Source of the DNA: Alopecurus myosuroides
Lineage: Eukaryota > Streptophyta > Magnoliopsida > Poales > Poaceae
DNA: 64,000 nucleotides
Reading direction: 5' to 3'
NCBI GenBank assembly: GCA_028641055.1
Contig: CM054057.1
Span: 329,002,482 to 329,066,481, forward strand
Shown: positions 10,192 to 22,353 of the stretch, piece after piece
How positions within the stretch are numbered: the first letter of the stretch is position 1
How the letters are laid out: every line of letters begins with the position of its first letter
Notes under the pieces: generated by a model
Databases searched by the model: none
Seen by the model: the letters and a program-made list of their open reading frames with translations, nothing else
What the model was told of the DNA's origin: nothing
Position numbers and translations under genes: made by a program

Positions 10192-13085
10192 TTATGTCTA
10201 CTACACGTTAGTACTCTTGTAGACTATGTTGGGCCTTCAAGCGCAGAGGTTTGTAGGACAACACAAAATTTCTCTCAAGTGAGCAACCCAAGGTTTATTG
10301 AACTCATGGAGGTATAGGTTGAATTTATCCCTCTCAAGAAACTCTGCAATTAAGATACAAGAAGTCTCTTGTGTCCCCAACACACCTAATACAATTGTCA
10401 GTTGTATAGGTGCACTAGTTCGGCAAAGAGATGATAAAATATGGGTAATATGGATGGTAAAACAAGGTATTGAAAATCTGTAATAAAAATGGTTGTAAGC
10501 AAACAAGTAGTAAAACTGAAAGTAAACGGTGTTGCAATGGTTGCAAACAAGGCCTAGGGATCATACTTTCACTAGCGGCAACTCTCAACAACATTAACAT
10601 AATTTAACACATGGTCATTCCTCTAACATTATGCAAGATAGATCAAATATGATGAGAACCATGTCGGACTACACAAGCACACCTTAAATTCATGTTCCCG
10701 TCAAGGGACACCCCAACTTTGTCACTTTGAGCATCCAAAGATAGTACTAATAAACACCACAAGCTATCTCTTGAATAGTCTTTTTCTAATACAAACATAG
10801 CACCCACATTGTCACCTTGGCACTACGAAGATTATACTTAACACAAACATCAAGAAACCTCATGATTCCATAATTCAATCCAACAAAGAACATCGTAGCC
10901 ATTACATAATGAAGGGTAAACATCATGGATTCAACCATATTAACATGGTTCACGATCACAATCAAGATCACTGATACGTCCATTTTGTATCACTATTTTA
11001 TATCGTAATTTTATGTTATTCATCTATATATTTCATATTATGATGCATTACTTATGTTATTTCATCTTATTTTGCATGTTTCATAATTATTGAAAAATAA
11101 TTACCGGGACCATAAATCTGATGGAAAAGCACCGTCAAGATACCATATTTATGAAGACTAGAAGAAAAAGGGGGCATCGGAGGAGTCTTAGAAGTCCAGA
11201 TGAGGGAGCCAGCCATGAGGGGAGTCGGAGGGGCCACCAGGGGCCCACACCACCAGGTGGCGCCCCCCTTGGCCGCGCCGCAAGGTGCTGTGGCCACCCT
11301 GGCCCACCTCTGGCCGACCCTTTTGCGTACCTCATCTCGAGGGAACCCTAAGACCTATAGAACCATCCATGAAATATTTCCGCCGCCTCCTCGGGGTGGA
11401 AACAACAGAGAGAGAAAAGCTCTCCGGTAGGGAGAGATCTGCCGGGGAAATTCCTCCCCGGGGAGGGGAAATCATCGCCATCGTCACCGTCATTGCTCCG
11501 GGCATCATCAAGATCATCATCATCATCAACAACACCATCATCCTCACCATCCACCTCCGTCCCTCTGTAACAATTAGGATTCTATATTGTTGTTTTCCAC
11601 TAGATCTCTCTCCCGGTGTGGATTACTTGTTAGTAGTTGATGCTTACGAGATTTATCGATGTTTGCATATTATGACCAGATTGTTATTTATCATTATATT
11701 ACCTCTGATTATGATACACATGATGTCTTGTGAGTAGTTCGTTTATTTCTTGAGGACATGGGAGAAGTCAAGACGTTAGTAGTGGAATTATGTTGAAGTA
11801 ATATATAATGGTTTGATATTTAAATTGTGATGCTATTCTTCTAGTGGTGTCATGTGAACGTCGACTACATGACACTTCACCTTTATGGGACTAGAGGGAT
11901 GCATTGTGTATTTGGCTACTAATTGTGGGGTTCCCGAGTGACAGAAACCTAAACCCCCCGTTAGAAAACCTATGCACGAGGGAGTGTAGGATCCCAGAGT
12001 TTAAAAAGTTGTGGTTAGATTTATCTTAATTACTTCTTGTCGTTGCGGAAGCTTGCAAGAGCTTTAATCAAAAGTGTGTATTAGTCCTAGTTGGGCGGTG
12101 CATTAGCATAGGTTCACCCACACAACACCTATCAAAACAATAAATATTAATCAACTGTATGAAATGAAAGCGCTTGACGAAGTTCCCATGTGTCCTCGAG
12201 AACGTTTGGTAATCATAAGTAAACCAACCGGTTTGTACTTTGCTCTAAAAAGGACCGAGTCACTCGCTGCAAGTATTATTACTGTCTTTTATTTACTCGC
12301 ACTTTATTTATCTGCTATATCAAAAACCACCAAAAACATGTTTGCTAGTGTTTACAGTGAATCCTCTATCCAACCTGCTTGTCAACACCTTCTGCTCCTT
12401 ATTGGGTTCGGCACTCTTATTTATAGAAAGTACTAAGATACACCCCCTATACTTGTGGGTCATCAATCACATCATGGTATCACATCATGGGAGAGAGAGA
12501 TAACCACATAGCTACTAGCACAAGCCCTCAGCCCCGAGGAGGGACTACTCCCGCATCATCGTGGAAGGCATCAACGTCGATGAAGATGGCTCAGTGGACA
12601 CTTCCCTGTCCTGCTAGAGTGCCAGAACAGAGACTTATGTCCCACCGAATTAGGATTTTTGATGGCGTCGGATCTCGGATGCGTTTATGGAAAAATCGTC
12701 ACGGGTTCCTCTGTTTTTAGGTCAAGGGTGAACTTATAGGCGAAGAGTTGACGCGAGGCAGTCGGCGGCCTCCAAGTGACCCCTAGGCGCGGCCAGGGGC
12801 GCGGTTGGTTCCCCTATGGGGGCCGTGGGTCCCACCTTGGGCTGCTCTTATAGCTCCTAGAGTTTTCCGGGGAGTTAGGCCTACTGGAAGTTTTTCAGAA
12901 TTTTCTGAGCACTTTGATTTTTTACCTATTTCTGTAATTCACAGACAAATAAACAGGAACTGACACCGGGAATCTTGTTAATAGGTTAGTCCAATAAATG
13001 ATAGAAAACGTAGGAAAACATAGATAAACCATGTACAAACTAAGTATGGAGTATCAAAAATTATAAATACGTATGTGACGTATCA
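10192..13085 (-). mobile_element. Gypsy solo LTR (minus strand), host of a nested LTR
   Basis: The plus-strand right end is ...GACGTATCA (minus start TGATACGTC) and the left end is TTATGTCTAC (minus end GTAGACATAA). Both sides are flanked by GTTGC (10187-10191 and 13086-13090), a clean 5-bp target duplication. Removing the nested element at 10972-12465 and its duplicated 5 bp leaves about 1395 bp and no coding region, so this is a solo LTR made by recombination between two LTRs. The minus-strand 3' part (block 'cctctgcgcttgaaggccca' at about 10225-10245) is typical of Triticeae Athila/Sabrina-like LTRs. Confidence 0.85.
10972..12465 (+). mobile_element. Gypsy solo LTR (plus strand) nested in another solo LTR
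   Basis: It starts TGATACGTCC and ends ...GGGTCATCA, flanked by ATCAC at 10967-10971 and 12466-12470. Size is 1494 bp. It carries no gag-pol, only a GC-rich block (11200-11480) and a CAT/ATC-rich microsatellite-like stretch (11505-11560). The 5-bp duplication shows a single insertion followed by LTR-LTR recombination. Confidence 0.88.
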
Positions 13086-13090
13086 GTTGC

Positions 13091-13691
13091 CCAGATTGGA
13101 CGATGTCTGCGGCTAGACCGTGTCCCCTCGTGGGGGCGTCATCTTTGGAGTAGGTGTTGGCTGGAGGTACCTCAGGGTGGTGCGGCGTCTTACCTACCGC
13201 ATTGAAGACGAGGGGTTACAACAGAGTCTCGACGGCGGATGTGCGTGGATGGACGCACGCGAGATAGTGGTGTTGTGTGGAGTCGTGGCGACATGCCTCA
13301 CAAGGTAATATCATTGATCACTCTGAATATGGGTTGGTGAAAAACGGCGGTGACATCTTCTAAGTGTGTGTGTGCGCGCGCGCGCATATGGTTCGTGTTG
13401 ATGGTCTGTTGGATCGGTTTGTACTCCTAGCTCGCCGTTGGGCGGTTTGATGAGGCCACCGGATTTAGATGATATGCATTGGTATATGAGATTAGGGAAA
13501 GCTGCCCTGATCAGTCCACCCACTTCCCAAGTCTGTAGGTGTAGCGACAGTTGGCACCAGATAGGTGACTTCCGTCTCTTCGATGTTTTTTCTTTGTAAG
13601 GCTGTTTGGATCTTTAATTAGAAAATATAATAAAAGTTGTGTGCATCATAGGTGGGATTTCCGACCTCCATTTCTGGGGGGGGGGGGGGGA
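13091..13691 (+). other. Probable LINE 3' UTR with simple repeats
   Basis: No gene. The run 'aataaaagttgtgtgcatca' (13627-13646) followed by a G/C-rich tail resembles the 3' end common to Triticeae LINEs, so this may be the 3' UTR of the LINE at 8640-9944. It includes an alternating purine-pyrimidine stretch of TG then CG dinucleotides (about 13363-13386) and an uninterrupted G run (about 13676-13690). Confidence 0.4.
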
Positions 13692-13903
13692 TGGTTTCAA
13701 TAGAGAATTTGAAATTGTTTGAGTTCTTTGCTCGACAGGCTTGCACTTGTGGTGTTTGTTTCAGGTGTCTCCTTGAGATAGCTTGACTACTTTTTTTTAG
13801 AAATGCGGGAAATCACCCCAGCTTTTGCATCGATCGATGCACACATCTATTTATTGCAGCGTTCAAATAATATCAATTCATTACATCACCGGATCACGAA
13901 CGT

Positions 13904-14754
13904 TGTCGGGGGTTACCCCCGAGTAGGGTAAAGGCAAGATCAGAAGGGATGTTTGGCCGAGTAGCCGGCTACCCGGCACTCGCTACCCGGTCGACTGCTA
14001 CCCGGTCTTACACCTAGACGGCCAGAAGGATGAATCAAGAGAGTTATGTTCCTTCGAATAGAAGAGCTGGTCCGAGTAGAAATGGCGGGAACCTACTCGG
14101 GCCAGAGGTCAAAGGAGCCGTTCTGACACCGAATCCCGCGTATCCCGGGTCCGTACTTGGCACTGTTCACAACACTGTTCATCTGAGGACGGCGTGCCTG
14201 ACAGCGACAGTGTGTCAGCAGGGCGTCGCAGGATAGGGGGGACCTACTCTGTGTTCGCCGCAGTGATAACAGACTGGACACTTGGTTTTGCCCAACGACT
14301 TTCCGCACCAGGACAAATCTAGAAGCCAAAGCTGTCAGCGGAAACTCGGAAGAAGGACGGTGTGCACACAATGTCGACATCTGTTTGTATTTGGATGTAT
14401 CCGGCTGGGCACCGAGTATATAAGGTGCCCTGCCCCCTCCTGCGCGAGGGATCCTGGGACTGGTTCACATTCTTGACCTAGTTCCGCACGTAGAGAGAAG
14501 AAGTGGCTACTCGGTAGCAAGAACATTTGTACTGTGGCTACTCGGTGAGACATCAAAATACAGAGAGAAAGGAAGGAGTAGGGGTTTTACCTCCTCACGA
14601 GGGCCCTGAACCTGGGTAGATCGTGTTGTTTGCAGTGCATGTTTCATACTTCACGCGTCTACTCGTCGCGTGATCCCTCCCCGAGCGCCTCCAGCGTCCT
14701 TCGTCCCCACATCATTAGCCATCCTATGGCATCTGCCGTGACACCACCACGACA
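13904..14754 (+). repeat. 5' LTR of the Tat element
   Basis: It is 851 bp and begins with the palindromic GGGGGTTACCCCCGAGTAG block. The hexamers 'tactcgg' and 'tacccgg' recur many times. Its end is set by the point where it and the 3' LTR stop being identical (...ccacgaca). Confidence 0.93.
14417..14423 (+). promoter_or_regulatory. TATA box of the Tat 5' LTR
   Basis: TATATAA in 'accgagtatataaggtgccc' is the only strong TATA in the LTR. Transcription would start about 30 bp downstream, giving an R-U5 of roughly 300 bp. Confidence 0.7.
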
Positions 14755-14755
14755 G

Positions 14756-14774
14756 TTGGCGCCCACCGTGGGGC
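14756..14774 (+). other. Primer-binding site of the Tat element
   Basis: TTGGCGCCCACCGTGGGGC begins one base after the 5' LTR. This is the usual position and sequence type for first-strand tRNA priming in grass Tat elements. I do not assign the tRNA species. Confidence 0.8.
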
Positions 14775-17559
14775 AACCAGCGGTGCTGGCTGGAGTTACC
14801 GTTTGGACGGGATCGATTTCTGCTACCGGAGAGCGCGTGGTCTGCGGCCTCGTCCACAGATTCGGCTCCTTCGACTTCGTCACCGACAACGCCGGCGATT
14901 TCGGCGGCAGGGCCATGCCGGAGGGCGGCACGGTGCTTTCTTTCGGCGCGCACCTCGTCTACGTCGCCACCATCATCGACCGCGAGTACCCTGAGCTGGT
15001 GCATGTCGCGGAAGATCCACCTGCTGTCATCGCCGCGCGCGGGAGGCCGATGAGCCGCTCCGCGGACGTTGCAGAGGTGATGATGACCGGCCCTGCTGCT
15101 GACGCCGGGAAGGGCGCGGTTGCTACCGCTGTGGCCGTCTTCGAGGACCTTGCTGGCTCGAGTGCTGGCGGGAAGACGCACAAGCCTTACGAGAAGGAGT
15201 GCAACCTTCCGCTCTCCACTACTCCGACAATCCCTGCGTCTGCTGCGCGGACGGGTATGCCGCCTCCTACTGATCTCGAGCTCCTGACCATGAAGGCGCA
15301 GCTCGACCGGCAGCGCCAGGAGTTGCTCGCTGAGCAGGCGGAGTTGGAAAAGATTAGGCTAGAGCTTAGCTTAGATCAGCTTGAGTACAACAAGGCTCAC
15401 GGTTTCACACCAGTTGTTAGGAGAGCTAGCAAAGTAGGTGCTACGCGCTGCAACCTAGGTGCCGAGATGGCGACGGTGGTAGAGGCCCCCAGTCAGTCCG
15501 CCACCGCAAACACCTCCACCCGACCCAGATACAGTACACCCGCCAAGACACTTAGAGCTGCTGAGGCCGTAGCTGCCGAGTTGCCGCATCTAGCTGACGA
15601 CGCGCGCGTTAGGCAGCAAGAGAGGCTGAACGAGCTGGTGCTAGAGGCCGCTAGGCAGAACGAGGAGTTCCGGAAAGCCAACCCGGGTGCTGGAGCTTCT
15701 CAGGTGGTGCACTCGCACGTGGCCAGATCTAACGATCAGGCTTCATCTCCGCATCCTAGCCGTGAGAGAAGCCGGAGTGGGCATTCCGGCAAGAGTAGGA
15801 AGATGCAGGTGTACGACCCGGCTGTCGCCGCGAAACAGCTCGCTGTGCCGCGACAGTCCGGTCAGAAACACAACGCTGCAGGAGCAGGCTTTCAAGCCCA
15901 TAAAGCTCAAAGCCAGGCCCGAGATGGAGAGCGCCCAGGTCCTTCTCAGCATCCCGTTGCTCAGCCTACTCGGCAGAGGCAGCAGCCGCGTGCAGTGGCG
16001 CCAGCCGCCAACCCGGTGGAGCAGCCTGCAGCTGTGCAGGTGGACAGATATGATGATGGCTACTCGGCCATGGGGATGGCTGGCTATGACATTCTGGATC
16101 GTGTGGGCGAGCGCGTGTTGGCGCCTGGAGATGCAAGGCACCAGCTGGACCGGATCAGCTTGTCGGCCCGGCTGGAAAACACGGGTCCTCCTGGCCCCGA
16201 GTGCTTTGGCCCGCGCATCATGAACGAGCCGTCCGTGAAGAACTTCCAGCTGGCAAGGGGCACCAAGAGCTACAATGGTAGCACCAAGCCGGAGGATTGG
16301 CTCAATGACTATGTCACCGCGGTTCATATCGCGAACGGCAACCGGAGATGGGCGGTGCGGTACGTTCCATAGATGCTAGAGGGTCCAGCTCGCACTTGGC
16401 TCAACAACTTGCCCAAGAACAGCATCAATTGTTGGCTGGATTTCTCGGAGGCCTTCATCAGCAACTTCACCAGCACGTACAAGAGGCCGAATAGGCCACA
16501 ACAGCTGTCCGCTTGCAGGCAGCGGGAAGACGAGACGGACCGCGAGTATCTTACTCGGTGGAGCACGCTGCGGAACACCTGCGAAGGTGTGAATGAAGCC
16601 CAGGCCATCACTTGGTTTGCGCAGGGTTGCAGACATGGCAGCATGCTGTGGCAAAGGTTGCAGAGGGAGATGCCAAACACTCTGGCGGAGACCATCAAGA
16701 TTGCGGATCAGTACGCACTCGGTGATCCTACCCAGCCCCTGATGGATTCCTCCAAGCCGAGAAGAAACTTCAACAGCAACAAGCGCAACGAGTTCCGCAA
16801 CAAGCGCAGGGTTGACCGAATAGATATTCGGTATGACCCCGAGGAGGTGAATGCAGTGGCTGTTGGAGCTGGGGGTAGCCAAAGGCAAAAACCTGCTGGA
16901 GCCTACGGGCAGAACCAGAACCAGGGCCAAGGCAACAAGAAACCATTCCGTGCTCCTCAGTCGGGTAGCGGCAACTCGGAGCAGACAAGGAAGTTTGTCT
17001 TCGATGACATGAGGGATGGCCCATGCAGCTTCCATACTCAGCACCCCTCGAGGCCCGCTAACCACACTACCCGACAGTGCGAGTGGTGGGATCTGATCAG
17101 GAATGAAGGCTTGCCTCCTCCTCCTCCTCTGCCAGCTGCAAATGCCAATGTGCAGCCTGCTCGCGCACCCGCTGCTCGGCCTCCAGTGTTCCCGAGAAGA
17201 GAAAACGTGAACCAAGTGGCTTTAGGAGCCAACCGTCACTTTAACAATGAGGGCTACCGCAACAACAACAACTACTACAACCGCAACAACAACAGAGGCA
17301 ACAACAACTACCAGGGCAACAACAACGGCAACAATGAGGGCGGAGGCCGCAACCAGTACCAAGAACACCATGAGAGCTACATGATCTTCACTTCTGAGCC
17401 CGTCGACAAGCAGTCACAGCACAGGCGTGCCATGGAGGTCAATGTCGTGATCCCTGCCGTTCCTCACTATATGCATTGGTGCAACCAAGAGATCAAGTGG
17501 TCCCGAGTAGATCATCCCAAGGTGATGCCCAACCCGGGTAGTTACGCTTTGGTGGTGGA

Positions 17560-17880
17560 TCCTACCTTCTTGGGTCCCGAGAAGAATGTGAGGTTCAGCA
17601 AGGTGCTGATCAACAACGGCAGCAGCATCAACATTGTGTACAGAGACACACTCGAGAAGCTTGGGCTGGCCGAGAACATGCTGCTACCCAGCAAGACCAC
17701 TTTCCATGGCATTGTGCCGGGAGTCTCGTGCAATCCGATTGGCCGAGTGTGGATAGATGTGCTATTCGGCACCAGGGAGAACTGCCGCACAGAGAGCCTG
17801 CAGTTCGAGGTGGTTGATCATCAGAGCCCCTATCATGCTCTACTCGGCAGGCCTGCTCTGAGCAAGTTCATGGCCTCTAC
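17560..17880 (+). pseudogene. Aspartic protease domain of the Tat element, active-site variant
   Basis: The sequence KVLINNGSSINIVY (about 17600-17640) aligns with the Tat protease active site LIDGGSSxN. The catalytic Asp position is Asn here (AAC instead of GAC) and the next residue is also Asn. Retroviral-type proteases need this Asp in each half of the dimer, so the domain should be inactive regardless of the nonsense codons. The rest of the fold, including the LLGRPAL segment, is preserved. Confidence 0.75.
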
Positions 17881-18232
17881 CCACACGGCATACCTGAAGA
17901 TGAAGATCCCTGGTCCCAATGGCGTGATTACCATCTCTGGTGATTACAAGAAGTCCATGGAATGTGCCTCTGCTGGTTCTCAGTTGGCGGAGTCCATGGT
18001 GATTGTTGCCGAGAAGAAAAAGATGTACGAGGTGGTGGCTATGGCGCAATCCGCGCAAGCTGGTGTGCAGGGCGTGCCGAGTACCCAGCACGGGACCGCG
18101 TTCCAGGCGTCTCAAGAGACAAAGAAGGTCCAGGTCGACCCTGAGTTCCCCGACCGCGTAGCCATCATTGGCTCCGGGTTGGCGGAGAAATAGGAAAGCG
18201 AGCTCATCCACTTCCTCCGTGAGAATCAAGAC

Positions 18233-19960
18233 GTGTTCGCCTGGTCCAATGAAGATTTACCAGGAGTCCCGAGGGAGTTGGTTGAGCACTCGTTACATGT
18301 GCGTCCTGACGCCAAACCAGTGAAGCAGGCTATGCGCCGCTTCGGAGATGAGAGAAGGAAGGCCATTGGTGACCAGATCACCAAGTTGCTGATAAGCAAT
18401 TTCATCATGGAGGTGCTGCATCCGGATTGGCTAGCCAACCCGGTCATGGTCGAGAAGAAGAAGGAGGATCCCAAGGCTGCTACTGCATGGCGCATGTGTG
18501 TCGACTACACCGACTTGAACAAGGCTTGCCCCAAGGATCCTTTTCCGCTACCTCGCATCGATCATGTGATCGATTCCACTGCTGGTTGTGAACTGCTGTC
18601 TTTCATAGATGCCTACTCTGGTTTCCACCAGATAGCTCTCAATCCTGCTGATCAAATAAAGACTGCCTTCATTACCCCGTACGGGGCTTATTGCTATCGT
18701 GTCATGTGTTTCGGGTTGCGGAATGCGGGAGCTACTTATCAGCGGTGCATGCAGAAATGCTTGCACGATCAGCTCGGCAAGAATGTGCAGGTGTACATAG
18801 ATGACATTGTCATCAAAACGAATAAAACACAAACTCTGCTTGCCGATCTTGAGGAAACCTTCGCTAACCTGCGCAAGTATAAAATGAAGCTGAACCCGAG
18901 TAAATGCACCTTTGGCGTCCCGGCTGGCAAGCTACTCGGCTTCCTGGTGTCTAGTCGGGGCATTGAAGCCAATCCTTCAAAGATAAAAGCTATTGAGAGC
19001 ATGTCTTTGCCGAGATCCCTGAAGGATGTGCAAAAATTCACTGGTTGCTTGGCATCTCTGAGCCGGTTCCTGGGCCGAATGGGCGAGAAGGCCCTGCCTC
19101 TGTACCAGCTGATGAAGAAAAGTGACAAGTTTGTCTGGACTCCGCAAGCGGATGTGGCATTCAACGAGCTGAAGGCAATGCTGGGTAGCGCTCCCATCTT
19201 GGCTAGTCCGCTACCCAAGGAGCCAATGCTGCTGTACATTGCTGCTACCAACCGAGTGGTCAGTGTGGTGATTGTGGTGGAGCGAGAAGAAGAAGGCAAG
19301 AGTGTGCAGCGCCCAGTGTACTACCTCAGTGAAGTGCTGTCCAGCTCCAAGCAGAACTACCCGCATTACCAAAAGATGACCTATGGCGTGTACCTGGGCG
19401 CCAAGAAACTGAAGCATTATTTCCAAGAGCATCCTATCACTATTGTGAGCTCTGCTCCCATCTCGGATATCATGGGAAACAAAGAGGCGAGTGGCAGAGT
19501 AGCCAAGTGGGCAATCGAGCTGGCCGCATACGCTCCAGCGTATGCGAGGAGGGAAGCCATCAAGTCTCAAATCCTGGCAGAATTTCTGGTGGACTGGGCT
19601 GAGGTGCAACACGAACCTCCTGCTCCAGTTTCCAATTACTGGAAGATGCACTTTGATGGCTCGAAGGTGAAGGAAGGCCTTGGTGCTGGCGTAGTGCTTA
19701 CGTCACCCAAACGAGATCAGCTCAAGTACGTGCTGCAGATTCATTTCAAGGCGTCCAACAATGTTGCAGAGTACGAGGCTGTGGTGCACGGCTTGCGAGT
19801 AGCCAAGGAGGTTGGCGTGCAGCGCATTATATGCTATGGCAATTCAGATCTGGTGGTGCAGCAAGTCTCTGGCACTTGGGATGCTCTGGATGCCAACATG
19901 GCATCATACCGCTTCCTGGTACAGTCTATGACTGGATTCTTCGAAGGCTGCGAGTTCTAG
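18233..19960 (+). pseudogene. Reverse transcriptase and RNase H segment of the Tat element
   Basis: RT blocks are in order: NPVMVEKKK, MCVDYTDLNKACPKDPFPLPRID, FIDAYSGFHQI, TAFITPYGAYCYRVMCFGL, and the catalytic YIDD in QVYIDDIVIK (18790-18830). An RNase H region follows, then a second RNase-H-like domain beginning MHFDGSK (about 19645) that is typical of Tat elements. In that second domain the GDS motif reads GNSDLVVQQV (about 19837), an Asp-to-Asn change from a G-to-A transition. The segment lies between the stops at 18191 and 19958. Confidence 0.85.
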
Positions 19961-20005
19961 CACATTCACCGAGCAGAGAATGAAGCAGCAGACGAGCTGT
20001 CCAAG

Positions 20006-21682
20006 TTGGGATCTTCTCGGCAATCCATCCCAGCGGGGGTTGCCTTAGAACACTTGAGGAAGCCATCCATCAAGCCATCTCCCAACTCGGAATACATATT
20101 TTTTCCTTCTCTGCCAAATGAAGAATCCGATCCAATGGAGATTGACTGGGAGAATGCAACAGAGAACCCGGGGACTGCCGCTCCCTACTCGGGGACTGCC
20201 GCTCCTTACTCGGGGACTGCCGTTCCCTACTCGGGGACTGCCACTCCGTACTCGGGGACTGTTGTCCTTAACCCGGGGACTGCCGCATTCGTTGAGAAGG
20301 TCCTTGCCAATCGTTCAGGGCTTCAGAGAAGTGCTCCCAACCCTAAAGAGCGGCCAGAGGTGCCTGTCCCAATGGAAGTGGACGAACCAGTGTTTCCTAC
20401 ACGGGAGACACCGAGTTGGGCCATGCCCATATTATCCTTTCTAAAGGACGGCACTCTGCCAGAAGATGAGGTGGTCGCAAGGCAGATTCAGAGAAGATCC
20501 AAGGGCTACACTATATTCAGAGATGTGCTGCACAAAAGAAGTGCCACCGGCGTGCTGCAATGTTGTGTGGACCCAGAAGAAGGAGGAGAAATTCTATTGG
20601 AAATACACCAAGGAGAATGCGGGCACCACGCATCTTCTCGGGCATTGGTCAAGAAAGCTTTTCGGCATGGCTTCTACTGGCTCACAGCTCTGCAGCAAGC
20701 TGAAGACATCGTGAGGAAGTGCAATGGCTGCCAGATGTTCGCAAGTAAGATTCACATGCCTGCTTCCGAGCTGAAAACCATTCCTATCACATGGCCGTTT
20801 GCTGTATGGTGCCTGGATATGGTTGGCCCCTTCAAGCCGGCTAAAGGCAACATGACACACATCTTAGTCATGGTGGACAAGTTCACCAAATGGATTGAAG
20901 TAAAGCCTATTCGGAAGTGCGATGGAGCTACAGCCGTGAAATTCTTAAAGGATGTGATCCTGACATATGGCTATCCGCACAGCATAATCACCGACAACGG
21001 TACAAATTTTGCTGAAGGAGCAATGGTGCGGTTCTGCAGAGATAAGCACATCCGACTAGATGTCGCATCTGTTGCGCATCCCGCCTCCAATGGGCAGGTG
21101 GAAAGAGCAAACGGCATGGTGCTAGCAGGCATAAAGCCAAGGCTGATTGAGCCATTGCTGAAAACACCTGGGTGTTGGCTAGACGAGTTGCCAGCGGTGC
21201 TGTGGAGTCTAAGGACTACCCCTAACCGGTAAACCGGCTACACGCCATTCTTCTTGGTATATGGGGCCGAGGCCGTGTTGCCAATAGACCTAGAGCATGA
21301 CTCCCCCCGAGTAACCCTCTACACTGAGGTGGAGGCGAGAGAAGCTCGAGAAGATGACGTTGACCTGCTCGAAGAAGCGAGAGAGCTTACTCTGTCATGT
21401 TCAGCTATCTATCAGCAAAACCTGCGGCGTTATCATAGCCGAAAGGTGAACCCAAGGGTTTTCCGAGAAGGGGACATGGTCCTCAGGCTTGTGCAACGCA
21501 CAGCCGGGATGCACAAGTTGTCTCCTCCATGGGAAGGGCCTTTCATTGTGAGCAAAGTGCTGCACAATGATGCCTACTATCTCGTGGACGTGCGTCCATC
21601 ACAGGAGAACAGGGCAGATAAAGCCGGAGAGGAATCCAAGCGCCCTTGGAATGTAGCCCTACTTCGTCGCTTTCATTCATGA
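20006..21682 (+). pseudogene. Integrase segment of the Tat element
   Basis: After a linker with a 21-bp tandem repeat, the HHCC zinc domain (HQGECGHH...CNGC, about 20608-20735) and the catalytic core follow. First Asp: WCLDMVGPF (about 20815). Second Asp: IITDNGTNF (about 20990). Glu: NGQVERAN (about 21090), with 35 residues between the second Asp and the Glu, so the DDE triad is intact. A TAA at 21230-21232 cuts the C-terminal domain, which continues in frame from 21233 (VYGAEAVLP, REGDMVLR, PPWEGPFIV) to the stop after 21679. No chromodomain follows. Confidence 0.88.
20169..20294 (+). repeat. 21-bp tandem repeat carrying the polypurine-tract decamer
   Basis: Six units with an exact 21-bp period start at 20169, 20190, 20211, 20232, 20253 and 20274. 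Each begins CGGGGACTGC, except the fifth, which ends in T. They encode a heptad series of the type PYSGTAA in the RT-integrase linker. The same decamer lies directly before the 3' LTR (28171-28180) and again at 21747-21756. Confidence 0.9.
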
Positions 21683-22353
21683 GCAAAGATGTGTATGTAC
21701 TCTCTTATCCGAGTTAAAATTCTACTCTGCAATCTGAAATTGAGCTCGGGGACTGCCCTCGTCCAAACTTGCTCTGTGTGTTTCTACCCGGCTTTACTTT
21801 TGTCCACTCGGTTGCTCTGCTTAAAGTTTCACGAGTACATCTAGTATTGTGTTTAAACCTACATGCCAACTCTTCGACTCTGCTGCTGTCCGAAACCCGG
21901 CTTCATGGCAAGCAAGAGAACAAGCAAAAAGTTCAATGAGCACAAGAAAAATTACTAAGGAAAGAAAAAGTGCAGGAACCGAGTAGGACGTCTTTTACTG
22001 TTGTTTCTTGTTAACTCCTTCTTGGCTAAATGGTGGGCTGCGTTACTATGAGTGTTTCTAAGTGGCTAAGTATTTGCAACTCCAACTTTGAATTCTTGTG
22101 ACTCGAATACCAAAAAAGCAACAAGTTGCGGGTAAGAGCTGAGATGAGAAGGAAGAGCGAATAAGAACTGCAACTCGGGGACTTGCATGATAACGCAACC
22201 CGGCATCAAGACAAAGTTGCTCAAATTGACTAAGTTAAATATCAAACATGAATAAAACTGAGTAGCAAACGACAAGCATGATTGTTTCGATACATCTGCA
22301 CCGGCATCCCGGGGATCTGATAAAAGTTTCGAGGATAAAGTTGCAGGAAGTAA
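21683..22353. other. Non-coding spacer between pol and the antisense gene
   Basis: This is convergent intergenic DNA inside the Tat element: the end of pol on the plus strand and the end of the antisense gene on the minus strand face each other. It contains one more copy of CGGGGACTGC (21747-21756) and probably both poly(A) sites. I see no other gene. Confidence 0.6.

Larger units (their letters stand above)
14630..21682 (+). pseudogene. Tat-type Gag-Pol polyprotein with four in-frame stops
   Basis: One frame runs from the LTR edge to the stop after 21680, interrupted only by TAG at 16370-16372, TAG at 18191-18193, TAG at 19958-19960 and TAA at 21230-21232; no frameshift is needed. The first plausible start after the primer-binding site is in this frame, but the exact Met is undecided (one ATG near 14728 lies inside the LTR). 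Gag covers about 14760-17400: a long low-complexity N-terminus, the retrotrans_gag core (about 16170-16740, with EGPARTWLNNLP just after the first stop), an Asn-rich stretch (17240-17345), and a C/H cluster CSFHTQHPSRPANHTTRQC. Pol follows. All four stops are explainable by single transitions, three of them at codons that look like former Gln. The product would be four fragments, so the copy is defective unless supplied in trans. Confidence 0.92.

Noticed and set aside
14651..15181. 176-aa open frame antisense to gag
   Set aside because: It arises from high GC codon bias on the opposite strand of gag and shows no independent promoter, splice sites or motif, unlike the true antisense gene downstream.
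15743..16327. 194-aa open frame antisense to gag
   Set aside because: Shadow of the gag frame; the plus-strand frame carries the recognisable retrotrans_gag sequence.
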